Source of the DNA: Lachnospiraceae bacterium
GTDB taxonomy: Bacteria > Bacillota > Clostridia > Lachnospirales > Lachnospiraceae
Reading direction: 5' to 3'
Length of the DNA: 64,000 nt
NCBI GenBank assembly: GCA_030524705.1
Contig: JAUNGD010000013.1
Span: 1-64,000 of the forward strand
Position 1 is the first letter of the stretch, and each line of letters starts with the position of its first letter. Positions 43,564 to 51,655 of the stretch are shown piece after piece. The notes beneath the pieces were generated by a model that did no database searches, was not told the origin of the DNA, and worked only from the letters and a program-made list of their open reading frames with translations. A program made the translations under genes and the position numbers.

Positions 43564-44399
43564 TTCGAATTTTGGTAGACTCATCTTCAGATTATACAGT
43601 CGAGGAGATAAAAGAAAAAAACATAGAACTGGTTCACATCCGTATTACCCTGGGAGAAAAAACGTACATCGACGGTTATGACCTGGGGCGGGACGAATTT
43701 TATGAAATATTACAGAACAGCAAAGATTTTCCCCAGACCTCCCAGCCTTCTCCCCAATCCTTTCTGGATATTTTCAAGGACGTCAAGGAAAAAGGAGACG
43801 AGCTTATCTGTATCCTGCTCTCCTCGGCTTTGAGCGGTACATACCAGAGCGCGGTTCTGGCAAAAAATATGACAGATTATGATTCCATCTATCTGATTGA
43901 TTCTCTCTCTGCTACATATACGATCAAAGTAATGGCCGATTACGCATGCAGGCTTCGGGAAGACGGAAGCTCTGCCGCTGAGATTACCCGGAAGGTAGAA
44001 AACCTGAAATCCCGGGTGAAGGTACTGGCAGCCCTGGATACACTGGAATTTCTCGGCCGGGGCGGACGGATCAGCAAGGCTGCAGCGGCCATCGGAGACC
44101 TCGCCAATATCAAGCCCCTTATTACAATCAGCGAAGAGGGAAAGGTCGAAATCCTGGGGAAATGCCTCGGGAAGAATAAGGCTATTCACGCAATCCTCAA
44201 GCGTCTGGAGGAGCTCGGTATTGACCCTGATTTTCCTGTTTACCCGATTTATTCCTACGGGACAGAGAATTGCGCTGCCTTTGAAAAGAAACTGAACACG
44301 GCAGGTTATTCGACAAATGATATGCTGCAGATCGGCTCCACCATCGGGACACATATCGGCCCCGGGGCGTTTGGAATTATTTTTGTTGCTGCCAGTTGA
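43560..44399 (+). CDS. DegV family fatty acid-binding protein
   Basis: 279-residue DegV protein. These proteins bind a fatty acid for phosphorylation by the FakA kinase (FakB role). The N-terminal RILVDSSSDYTVEEI, the central SSALSGTYQSAVLA and VAALDTLEFLGRGGRISKAAA, and the C-terminal GTHIGPGAFGI are the conserved blocks; Ser, Thr and His residues in them contact the carboxylate. Paired with a MarR regulator, which suggests control by lipid or fatty acid state. The stop codon lies within the terminator stem. Confidence 0.92.
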   Translation: MIRILVDSSSDYTVEEIKEKNIELVHIRITLGEKTYIDGYDLGRDEFYEILQNSKDFPQTSQPSPQSFLDIFKDVKEKGDELICILLSSALSGTYQSAVLAKNMTDYDSIYLIDSLSATYTIKVMADYACRLREDGSSAAEITRKVENLKSRVKVLAALDTLEFLGRGGRISKAAAAIGDLANIKPLITISEEGKVEILGKCLGKNKAIHAILKRLEELGIDPDFPVYPIYSYGTENCAAFEKKLNTAGYSTNDMLQIGSTIGTHIGPGAFGIIFVAAS

Positions 44400-44422
44400 T
44401 CTCTGGCAGCAATTTATTTTTT
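44386..44422 (+). terminator. degV terminator
   Basis: TTGCTGCCAG (44386-44395) and CTGGCAGCAA (44403-44412) form a perfect 10-bp stem followed by TTTATTTTTT. The degV stop codon lies in the loop. Confidence 0.92.
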
Positions 44423-44424
44423 AG

Positions 44425-46254
44425 TTACAGCGTCTCCAGCTCCGCCAGATACTCCTCGAACACATCCAGCGCCGCGTGCACCGGATCAGAGGAGGACATA
44501 TCCACGCCGCAGATCTTCAGCAGATCAATCGGATCCATGGAGCTTCCGCCGCTCAGGAACTTTTTATATTTTTCTACGATTCCCGGCTCTCCCTTCAGGA
44601 TCTTGCTGCTGATGGCAATGGCCGCTGCAAAGCCGGTGGAATACTGATACACATAAAACGGCGTATAAAAATGCGGAATTCTGGCCCACTCATAAGCGAT
44701 CTGCGGGTCGGAAATCATATCCTCCCCAAAATACTTTTTATTCAGGTTCAGGTATATCTCACATATCTGCTCCGCGGTCAGCATACCGCCCTTTTCCACA
44801 ATTCCGTGGGTAATCATCTCAAATTCGGCAAACATAGTCTGACGGTACATCGTCCCCTTAAACTGATCCAAGAAGTAATTGATCAGGTACTTCCGTTCCT
44901 CTGTATCCGTAGAGCTTTCCAGAAGATCATGAATCAGCAATGCCTCATTGCACGTAGACGCCACCTCCGCCACGAAAATCCGGTAGCCGGCATACAGATA
45001 GGGCTGCGCGTGGTCCGAATGCCAGGAATGCAGCGCGTGTCCCATCTCATGGGCCAGAGTAAATACGTCATTCAGCGTGCCGTGGAAATTCAGCAGCACA
45101 TACGGATGCGTACCGTAGGCGCCCCAGGAATACGCGCCGGTGCGCTTTCCGCGGTTTTCGTAGACGTCTATCCAGCGGTTGTCAAAGCCCTCCTGCAAAA
45201 GCGCCAGGTAATCCTCCCCCAGAGGCGCCAGGCCGCGCTTTACGATCTGCTTCGCCTCATCAAAGGTATACGTTTTTTCCGGCATTTCCACCACGGGCAC
45301 GTAAACGTCATACATGTGCAGCTCCTCCACGCCCAGCAGCTTTTTCCGAAGCTTTACGTAGCGGTGCATCAGCGGAAGACGTTCATTCATCGCCTGGACG
45401 AGCTTCTCATAAACGGGAACCGGAATCGCATTTTCATCCAGAGCCGCTTCCAGGGCATTCTTATAACGATGCTCCTTCGCAAAAAAATCAGCCTGCTTCA
45501 GATTTGCATAATAAGTGGCCGCCAGCGTATTGATAAACTGCTCATATACGGCATAAAAGCCTTCAAATGCATTTTTCCGCAGCGTCCGGTCCGGGCTTTG
45601 CAGGTGTGAAACAAAGGTTCCCACTGTCAAAGGCACCCGTTTCCCGTCTGCCCCTGACACCTCCGGGAAGCGAATATCCGCATTGTTAAACATCGAAAAA
45701 ATATTGGAAGGCGCCTGCCCCAGCTCGCCGACCCGGGCCATCAAAGCCTCTGCCTCCGCATCCAGGATATGCACTCTCTTCCGGGTGATCTGGTCAACAA
45801 AGCGCCGGTATCCGCACAGCTCCCGGCATACTGCCGCACCGTCCTCTGCATCCCCGGTCTCTGCCACAAAATATCCCTCCAGCTTTTCCTCAGGAAGCGC
45901 CAGCAGCTCCGGCTCCATCCAGGAAGCCGCCTGGGACAGCTTCGTACCAAGAATCTGCATTTCACCGCTCATCTGCTGGTATTTCGCATTTGCCGTATCC
46001 TCGTGGTATTTCTGATTTGCATAAACGTACAGCTTTTCATAGGTTACAGAGGTCTTCGCATAAAGCTTCAGTATCTTCAAAAGCTGCTCCGGGCCCTGCG
46101 CCATAGCGCCCTGCATCCCTTCCAGCTCCTCCATGCACCCTTCCAGCGTCTTCACATCCTCCTGAAATGCCTCCTCTGTCGCATACAGATCCTGCATGTT
46201 CCAGGTATCCTCCACCTTCTGTTGTTCTCGTGTCATAATTTCATAGTTTTCCAT
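44425..46254 (-). CDS. pepF: Oligoendopeptidase F
   Basis: 609-residue M3B zinc metallopeptidase that cleaves short peptides in the cytoplasm. The zinc-binding motif HEMGH is in FTLAHEMGHALHSWHSD, with the third ligand Glu in EVASTCNEALL about 25 residues on. The C-terminal segment YQYSTGFAAAIAIS and the N-terminal TWNMQDLYATEEAF are typical of PepF. It begins 12 bp after azlD, so it is probably cotranscribed with azlC and azlD, linking peptide breakdown with amino acid export. Confidence 0.95.
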   Translation of the reverse strand: MENYEIMTREQQKVEDTWNMQDLYATEEAFQEDVKTLEGCMEELEGMQGAMAQGPEQLLKILKLYAKTSVTYEKLYVYANQKYHEDTANAKYQQMSGEMQILGTKLSQAASWMEPELLALPEEKLEGYFVAETGDAEDGAAVCRELCGYRRFVDQITRKRVHILDAEAEALMARVGELGQAPSNIFSMFNNADIRFPEVSGADGKRVPLTVGTFVSHLQSPDRTLRKNAFEGFYAVYEQFINTLAATYYANLKQADFFAKEHRYKNALEAALDENAIPVPVYEKLVQAMNERLPLMHRYVKLRKKLLGVEELHMYDVYVPVVEMPEKTYTFDEAKQIVKRGLAPLGEDYLALLQEGFDNRWIDVYENRGKRTGAYSWGAYGTHPYVLLNFHGTLNDVFTLAHEMGHALHSWHSDHAQPYLYAGYRIFVAEVASTCNEALLIHDLLESSTDTEERKYLINYFLDQFKGTMYRQTMFAEFEMITHGIVEKGGMLTAEQICEIYLNLNKKYFGEDMISDPQIAYEWARIPHFYTPFYVYQYSTGFAAAIAISSKILKGEPGIVEKYKKFLSGGSSMDPIDLLKICGVDMSSSDPVHAALDVFEEYLAELETL

Positions 46255-46266
46255 ATTTTGTCCTCC

Positions 46267-46581
46267 TTAAAAAAACGGCAGAATTCTCTCCACAATAAAT
46301 ACGGCACAGCACGCCACCAGCGCCACGGTAATCAGGCTTTTTTCTTTATAGGCCGCCGCCAGTGCCGCCGCAAAGCCTGCTGCTGCCGAAATGATGCTTT
46401 CCGTTGCCGACAGTATCGCCGGAAAAGTCATGGCGGCCAGGCAGGCATACGGAACATAATACAAAAAGGATTTGATATAGGGACTGGTAATCTCCCTTCG
46501 GATCAATGCCATAGGAAGCATTCGGATCAGATAGGTCACTCCCGCCATCACCAGTATATAAATATACACATTATGCGCCAT
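46267..46581 (-). CDS. azlD: AzlD-type branched-chain amino acid export subunit (second copy)
   Basis: 104-residue protein with about four membrane segments, carrying YLIRMLPMALIRREITSPY near the start as in AzlD. Overlaps azlC by 11 bp. It differs strongly from the copy at 157-480, so the two azlCD pairs are not recent duplicates. Confidence 0.85.
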   Translation of the reverse strand: MAHNVYIYILVMAGVTYLIRMLPMALIRREITSPYIKSFLYYVPYACLAAMTFPAILSATESIISAAAGFAAALAAAYKEKSLITVALVACCAVFIVERILPFF

Positions 46582-47287
46582 CAGTATCCTCCTTTTCTTC
46601 TACCGGGCAAAAATATGCCGCCGCACCTGCAACCAGCACCGTCGTGATAATAATTACAAATCCAGAAGAAACCTTTTTCAGGACAGGCACCACCTCAAAC
46701 AGGCTGCTGACCGCCATCGCCCCCAGCACGACCCCCAGCACGGCCCGTTCCTTTTTGGCAGCCGGAATAATCACGGCCAGGAACATGCCATAAATCGCCA
46801 CACTCAGGGCGCTCACCATAAAAGCAGGAAGCAGGCTGCCGGAAACAGCCCCCGCCAGGGTTCCCAGCGTCCAGCCGGGAATCGCTGCGCACATAGCCCC
46901 GTAATTGTAGAAGGGGCTGATTTTTCCCGGCTGACTGGCGCTGACGCCAAAAATTTCATCGGTGATTCCAAACGCCACCAGATAGCGGTGGGCTCCCGGA
47001 ACATCTCTTTGCATTTTCTGGGACAGCGAAAAGGACATCAGGCAATAGCGCAGATTGATAATCAGCTGAGTCAATGCCATTTCCCAGTAGGAGCCCGCTG
47101 ACGCAATAATTTCAAGTCCGGCAAACTGCCCCGCGGAAGTCAGGTTCGTAAGGGAGATCAATACAGCCTGCCACGTGCTAAGCCCTCCCGAAACAGCCAC
47201 GATGCCGAAGGTAAACGCCACCGCAAAATACCCAAGCCCAATGGGTATCCCATCCTTCAAACCCTTTTTAAAGCTCTCGCCGTCCAT
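46571..47287 (-). CDS. azlC: AzlC family branched-chain amino acid permease (second copy)
   Basis: 238-residue AzlC protein: GIPIGLGYFAVAFTFGIVAV, then NLTSAGQFAGLEIIA, NLRYCLMSFSLSQKM and FGITDEIFGV, all family landmarks. First gene of azlC-azlD-pepF. The substrate is inferred from the family as branched-chain amino acids or analogues. Confidence 0.9.
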   Translation of the reverse strand: MDGESFKKGLKDGIPIGLGYFAVAFTFGIVAVSGGLSTWQAVLISLTNLTSAGQFAGLEIIASAGSYWEMALTQLIINLRYCLMSFSLSQKMQRDVPGAHRYLVAFGITDEIFGVSASQPGKISPFYNYGAMCAAIPGWTLGTLAGAVSGSLLPAFMVSALSVAIYGMFLAVIIPAAKKERAVLGVVLGAMAVSSLFEVVPVLKKVSSGFVIIITTVLVAGAAAYFCPVEEKEDTDGA

Positions 47288-47310
47288 AACCTATCCTCCC
47301 ATTTTCCTCT

Positions 47311-47390
47311 GAATCCTGACCGCATCCGGCATATCAGTCCTGTCTCTCTTCCCCGAATCCTGACCGCATCCGGGCATCTCAGGCCTACTC
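47311..47390. repeat. 44-bp tandem duplication before azlC
   Basis: GAATCCTGACCGCATCCGG occurs at 47311 and again at 47355, 44 bp apart, with weaker similarity over the rest of the unit. It fills the spacer between the ParB-like gene and azlC. Confidence 0.75.
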
Positions 47391-47915
47391 CTCTTCTTCA
47401 TCATCCGCCGGCCTCCAAGCTTTTCCAAACCCTATGTCTTTAAACAGAGCCGCCAGACCTGTAATCTGCTTCAGGCGCAGTATTTCATCTTTATCCATTC
47501 CCAGATGCTTTGAAATCCATGCATCAGACCGTCCCAGGTCATGCAGCTCCTTCACGATATTGCTCATCAGATCTACATTGTGGCTTCCCCGGGCCCTGTT
47601 ATGCCGGATCGTACTCGCCATCCTCTGATCCAGAGGCTTGTCGATCACGGAAACCGGCAGTAAGCCGTGTTCTCTCTCATAGATATCCCGGTGCTCCAGC
47701 ATAACACGGTAACGGTGAAAACCATCCACAATGATATAACAATCCTCATCCTTATTGTGATAGCAGACGATCGGCATCGTGTACCCGTCCGCCCGGATGC
47801 TGTCATACAGCAGCTGCATTTCCGGCGGCGCCACCGCATTGGGATTGTATGTATTCGGCTTGATTTTTTCAATCGGCACAGCTCTTACATTGTAAACAGG
47901 GCTCTTAAACTCCAT
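47385..47915 (-). CDS. ParB-like nuclease domain protein (IbrB-like)
   Basis: 176 residues from the ATG at 47915, which has GAGGAG seven bases upstream; the TTG two codons earlier is less likely. The ParB/Srx fold is recognisable in VPIEKIKPNTYNPN, SIRADGYTMPIVCY and the nucleotide-binding DGFHRYRVM with RHNRARGSH. A helix-turn-helix-like stretch (DAWISKHLGMDKDEILRLKQITG) follows. It overlaps the PAPS reductase-like gene by 11 bp. This pairing is that of E. coli IbrB and IbrA, which activate immunoglobulin-binding protein genes. Function here is unknown. Confidence 0.8.
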   Translation of the reverse strand: MEFKSPVYNVRAVPIEKIKPNTYNPNAVAPPEMQLLYDSIRADGYTMPIVCYHNKDEDCYIIVDGFHRYRVMLEHRDIYEREHGLLPVSVIDKPLDQRMASTIRHNRARGSHNVDLMSNIVKELHDLGRSDAWISKHLGMDKDEILRLKQITGLAALFKDIGFGKAWRPADDEEEE

Positions 47916-49236
47916 ATTCAATCTCCTCTATGCTTTTGTATTTTTCCCGGATCAGGTCGATGCGCTTCTGCTGCTGCCGGTCCATTCCGAATCCCATGAA
48001 ACGGCAGATATGATCATTTTTCAAGATGCAGTAGCACATCCGCTTCCAGCTCGGAATATCCTTCGTAGATTTAATATCATCCGTATGATCCGGGATTTTT
48101 CCCACAAACACCACTCTTGACTTTTTATTCAGGGTATAATTTGAAACACCGTTTCTCCGTATTTTATAGCCGTGCTCCTCCAGCTCCCGTATCGTGTCCT
48201 CGTCCAGTCCGCCGCCGGTCTCGTGCCAGAACTTGATGGATGTATTAAACTTTTTGACGTAATTGTTACGCAACCTGGCTGGCAGCGTATCCAGCAGAAA
48301 TATCGTGTATTCCTTCCAGGTATATCCCTCCGGCAGCGTGACGTTCCGGTATCCCATCGCCTTTGTCCTGCCGTAAATCGAAGCAAAATTTGCCCCCTGC
48401 ACTCTTCCCACCAGCTTCACCCATATCTCTGGGTCGATGACCCGGTACAGATTCAGGGAGTCCTTCGAATAATCGTTAAAGGGAGAGGCTACCCGCATCT
48501 GTGATACCTTCAGCCCCGCCATATAATACAGGTCGTACAGCCGGTTGTAATCGTAGCCGAACCGGTAATATGCATACCAGACATCCGTAACACTCCAGTC
48601 ATACATCGGCGACGCGCACCACACATCCTTAAACTGCTTACTGATCCAGCACTCTCCCTTATACCCGTATTTTTTATTCAGAAACCCGCTGTATCTCTGC
48701 AGGGACTCATCCGCCCGCATTCCCAACAGGCACACGGTCTTTCCTCCGCCATGAGCCATTCTGTACCAGCGGCCAAACTGTTTTGCCAGATCTTCCTGAT
48801 GCATTTTATAACGGTATGTCGTGATCGGGTTGTTGTCCTGGTGAATGACATACTCTTTCTTCGGCATATCCCTGACCCATATATCCTTCTTCGTATCGTC
48901 CCAGGGATACCAGTACATCTCATAGCTGCCCAGGGCCGTTCTCGTAGCCATGGGAAGACATACCCAGTAAAGCTCCGCCTCCTTTTTGACCCGCTCAAAG
49001 GTTCGCTCCACGTACTCCGTCGTCACCGTATACTGCGCCTCAAAATCCTGATGAAAAACCCCCACCACCTTTTCCGGGTAATACCTCCTGCGAAAGTCCA
49101 ACATAAGATTTAACAGCAATCCGCTGTCCTTTCCTCCGGAAAATGATACGTACACATTGTCAAATTCCTCAAAAATCAGCCGCAGCCGATTCTGCAGTGC
49201 TTCATATACCGTCTGATCCGAATACTTTCTTTTCAT
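47905..49236 (-). CDS. PAPS reductase-like PP-loop ATPase with DUF3440 (IbrA-like)
   Basis: 443-residue protein of the phosphoadenosine phosphosulfate reductase superfamily. The PP-loop is VYVSFSGGKDSGLLLNLML near residue 30, followed by VVGVFHQDFEAQY. The rest matches the DUF3440 type (YWYPWDDTKKDIWVRDMP, GMRADESLQRY, SPMYDWSVTDVWYAY). The C-terminal Cys of true PAPS reductases is not evident, so sulfate reduction is unlikely; nucleotide activation or a regulatory role fits better. Cotranscribed with the ParB-like gene. Confidence 0.85.
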   Translation of the reverse strand: MKRKYSDQTVYEALQNRLRLIFEEFDNVYVSFSGGKDSGLLLNLMLDFRRRYYPEKVVGVFHQDFEAQYTVTTEYVERTFERVKKEAELYWVCLPMATRTALGSYEMYWYPWDDTKKDIWVRDMPKKEYVIHQDNNPITTYRYKMHQEDLAKQFGRWYRMAHGGGKTVCLLGMRADESLQRYSGFLNKKYGYKGECWISKQFKDVWCASPMYDWSVTDVWYAYYRFGYDYNRLYDLYYMAGLKVSQMRVASPFNDYSKDSLNLYRVIDPEIWVKLVGRVQGANFASIYGRTKAMGYRNVTLPEGYTWKEYTIFLLDTLPARLRNNYVKKFNTSIKFWHETGGGLDEDTIRELEEHGYKIRRNGVSNYTLNKKSRVVFVGKIPDHTDDIKSTKDIPSWKRMCYCILKNDHICRFMGFGMDRQQQKRIDLIREKYKSIEEIEYGV

Positions 49237-49360
49237 GTCGCTTCCCCTGTTTCTGATCCGGATAAAATTTCCATCCGTTTTGTCCTATGTACTGCTCTGC
49301 CGCATGATACAGCTTTTCATTTCTCTTTCTGCGTATTGGAAGTACTTTCTGTATTATTAG

Positions 49361-49389
49361 ATTTTACCAAATTTTTCCAGTGAATACAA
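49361..49389 (-). promoter_or_regulatory. Promoter of the IbrA/IbrB-like pair
   Basis: Minus-strand TTGTAT (49389-49384) and TAAAAT (49366-49361) lie 17 bases apart, leaving a leader of about 120 bp before the start codon. No clear operator palindrome is seen. Confidence 0.6.
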
Positions 49390-49459
49390 GGGAGGGGAGG
49401 CGGTCCGCGGCATGGTTGGCGTGGACTGTAACGGTTTATGTAATAAATAAAATACACTG

Positions 49460-49519
49460 AAAAAGAGCCGGATGCTTTTCAGACTGATGGCAGCCCTCTT
49501 AGCATCTGACTCTTTTTTT
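49460..49519 (-). terminator. Terminator of the nucleoside ABC operon
   Basis: AAAAAGAG with GATGCT pairs with AGCATC and CTCTTTTTT around a loop of about 24 bases, ending in a T-run on either strand. It lies about 30 bp past the last permease gene. Confidence 0.85.
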
Positions 49520-49550
49520 ATTCTTCTTTATTATTCTTCGTTGCTCTTCT

Positions 49551-50549
49551 CTATCGTTCCTCCCGGAAATATGACTGCCCTAGTGAGAGCGGCGGCTGGT
49601 TTTCCCGTTTATTCCGCATGCTTGTAAGCACCAGCACGATCAGCGTAACCACGTACGGGATCATTTTGTATATCTCCTGGAATTCCATATTTTCCATACC
49701 GGCGGGAATGTACAGATACAGAATATAAAGTCCTCCGAAGAGAATGGAAGCAAAAATGCTGACGGTGGGCCTCCAGATCGTGAAGATGACCAACGCAATA
49801 GCAAGCCATCCGCGGTCGCCGAAGGCATCGTTGGACCAGACGCCGCAGGCGTAATCCATGACGTAATACAATCCTCCCAGACCGGCGATCATGCATCCGA
49901 CACACGTAGAAAGATATTTATATTTTGTGACGTTGATGCCCGCTGCATCTGCTGTACCGGGGTTCTCCCCCACCGCCCGAAGGTGAAGGCCCACCCGGGT
50001 ATGGTTCAGCAGATAGGAACATCCCAGCGCAATGATGATTGCAGCGTATGCCAGGAAGCCGTAGGAAAGAAATATCTTGCCGAACCATCCGAGCTTGCCT
50101 GCGAAGGGCAGCGATTTGCTGAAGTAGCTGCTGGTGGCTGAAAGTGCGATGGACGGCACCGCGCTTCCTGATAATTTGATCAGCGATCCGCCGAAAAAGT
50201 TTCCGAAGCCGACGCCGAAGGTCGTCAGCGCCAGACCTGTCACATTCTGATTCGCCCGCAGGGTAACGGTCAGGAAGCTGTAAATAAGCCCCATGCAGAA
50301 CGACCCGATCAAGGAGCACACCAGCGGAATCAGCACCGCAAGAAAACCGTTGATATTGGCCGTATCAGCTACCGACTGCTCATAAAAGAAGGAGCCTATT
50401 ACGCCGCTGATGGCACCCACATACATAACGCCTGGGATTCCCAGGTTCAGATTGCCGGATTTTTCGGTCAGTATCTCGCCGGTGCATCCGAACAGAAGCG
50501 GGATGCCCTGCACAACAGCTCTCGGAATAAATGCTACAAGATTGATCAT
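49551..50549 (-). CDS. Nucleoside-type ABC transporter permease (NupQ/YufQ-like)
   Basis: 332-residue permease of the BMP-associated branched-chain/ribose permease group. Landmarks are ALPLLFGCTGEILTEKSG-like VQGIPLLFGCTGEILTEKSG, then NLGIPGVMYVGAISG, LRAVGENPGTADAAGINVTKYK and VWSNDAFGDRGWLAIALVIF. It shares its first base with the last base of the partner permease gene. It is the last gene of a guanine-riboswitch-controlled unit and probably imports purine nucleosides. Confidence 0.9.
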   Translation of the reverse strand: MINLVAFIPRAVVQGIPLLFGCTGEILTEKSGNLNLGIPGVMYVGAISGVIGSFFYEQSVADTANINGFLAVLIPLVCSLIGSFCMGLIYSFLTVTLRANQNVTGLALTTFGVGFGNFFGGSLIKLSGSAVPSIALSATSSYFSKSLPFAGKLGWFGKIFLSYGFLAYAAIIIALGCSYLLNHTRVGLHLRAVGENPGTADAAGINVTKYKYLSTCVGCMIAGLGGLYYVMDYACGVWSNDAFGDRGWLAIALVIFTIWRPTVSIFASILFGGLYILYLYIPAGMENMEFQEIYKMIPYVVTLIVLVLTSMRNKRENQPPLSLGQSYFREER

Positions 50550-51655
50550 CAGTCAGTCTCCCCCTTTCCTGCTTTTTTACGGAAATTAATTTTATAAGAA
50601 ATAAAAAATTCACACCCGATGATGAAGAACAGAATAATGCCGGTCAGAATATCCGAAAAGGACTGGTTAAGACCGAAGGTCGTGGAAATCTCACTGGCAC
50701 CTCTGTTCAGGAAAATGATCAGGAAGCTTGTAAAGACCATGGTAATCGGATTGAATTTTGCCATCCAGGAAACCATGACCGCCGTAAAGCCCTGCCCGTT
50801 TGTGATGGTAGTGGTCACCGTGTGGTTGATCCCGCCCACCAGCAGAAGTCCCACAAGACCGCAGATGCCGCCGGACAGCAGCATGGTACGCATAATGATC
50901 TTCTCGACCTTGATGCCGACATAACGGGCTGTCTTTTCGCTCTCTCCCACCACGGCAATCTCATATCCATGTTTGCTGTAGGTGAGATAAATATACAGAA
51001 GAACCGTAACCAGCACCGCAATGATAATGCTGAGCAGATACTTGGAGCCGGCAACCTCCGGCAGCCAGCCGATGGCCGACTTTTGATTGATAATTCCGAT
51101 CTTTCCCGAGCCCTTCGGCACCTCCCAGACAATGGTATAAAAAGCAACAAGCTGAGTGGCGATATAATTCATCATCAGAGTAGACAGTGTCTCATTCGTA
51201 TTCCACTTTGCTTTAAAGAAGGCGGGAATCAGGCCCCAGATCGCTCCGGCGCCGATACTGCACACAATCATAAGTACGATAACCGCCGCATTCGGAAGCT
51301 TATCTGCCAGACAGATCATGCAGGCCGCGGATGCCAGACCGCCGATCAGTACCTGCCCCTCGCCTCCGATATTCCAGAAACGCATCCGAAAGGCCGGGGT
51401 CAGAGCCAGAGAGATCAGCAGAAGGATCGCTACATTCTGAAAAGTGATCCAGGTCTTCCGGGCCGTACCGAAAGCCCCGAGGAAAATAGAAACATAAACC
51501 TGAATCGGATTAATCCCGGTCAGAACCGTCGTCACCACTGCGCAGACCACAAGAGCCGCCACAATAGCCGCTATGCGGATTCCCAGCGATTTATGCCATG
51601 GAAGGGCATCGCGCTTCACAATGTAAAAAGATGGTTCCCGTGTTTTACTGTTCAT
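50549..51655 (-). CDS. Nucleoside-type ABC transporter permease (NupP/YufP-like)
   Basis: 368-residue permease with AFRMRFWNIGGEGQVLIGGLA, WNTNETLSTLMMNYIA and AVVGESEKTARYVGIKVEK, the conserved blocks of this group. Overlaps the ATPase gene by 11 bp. It forms the transmembrane channel together with the protein at 49551. Confidence 0.9.
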   Translation of the reverse strand: MNSKTREPSFYIVKRDALPWHKSLGIRIAAIVAALVVCAVVTTVLTGINPIQVYVSIFLGAFGTARKTWITFQNVAILLLISLALTPAFRMRFWNIGGEGQVLIGGLASAACMICLADKLPNAAVIVLMIVCSIGAGAIWGLIPAFFKAKWNTNETLSTLMMNYIATQLVAFYTIVWEVPKGSGKIGIINQKSAIGWLPEVAGSKYLLSIIIAVLVTVLLYIYLTYSKHGYEIAVVGESEKTARYVGIKVEKIIMRTMLLSGGICGLVGLLLVGGINHTVTTTITNGQGFTAVMVSWMAKFNPITMVFTSFLIIFLNRGASEISTTFGLNQSFSDILTGIILFFIIGCEFFISYKINFRKKAGKGETD

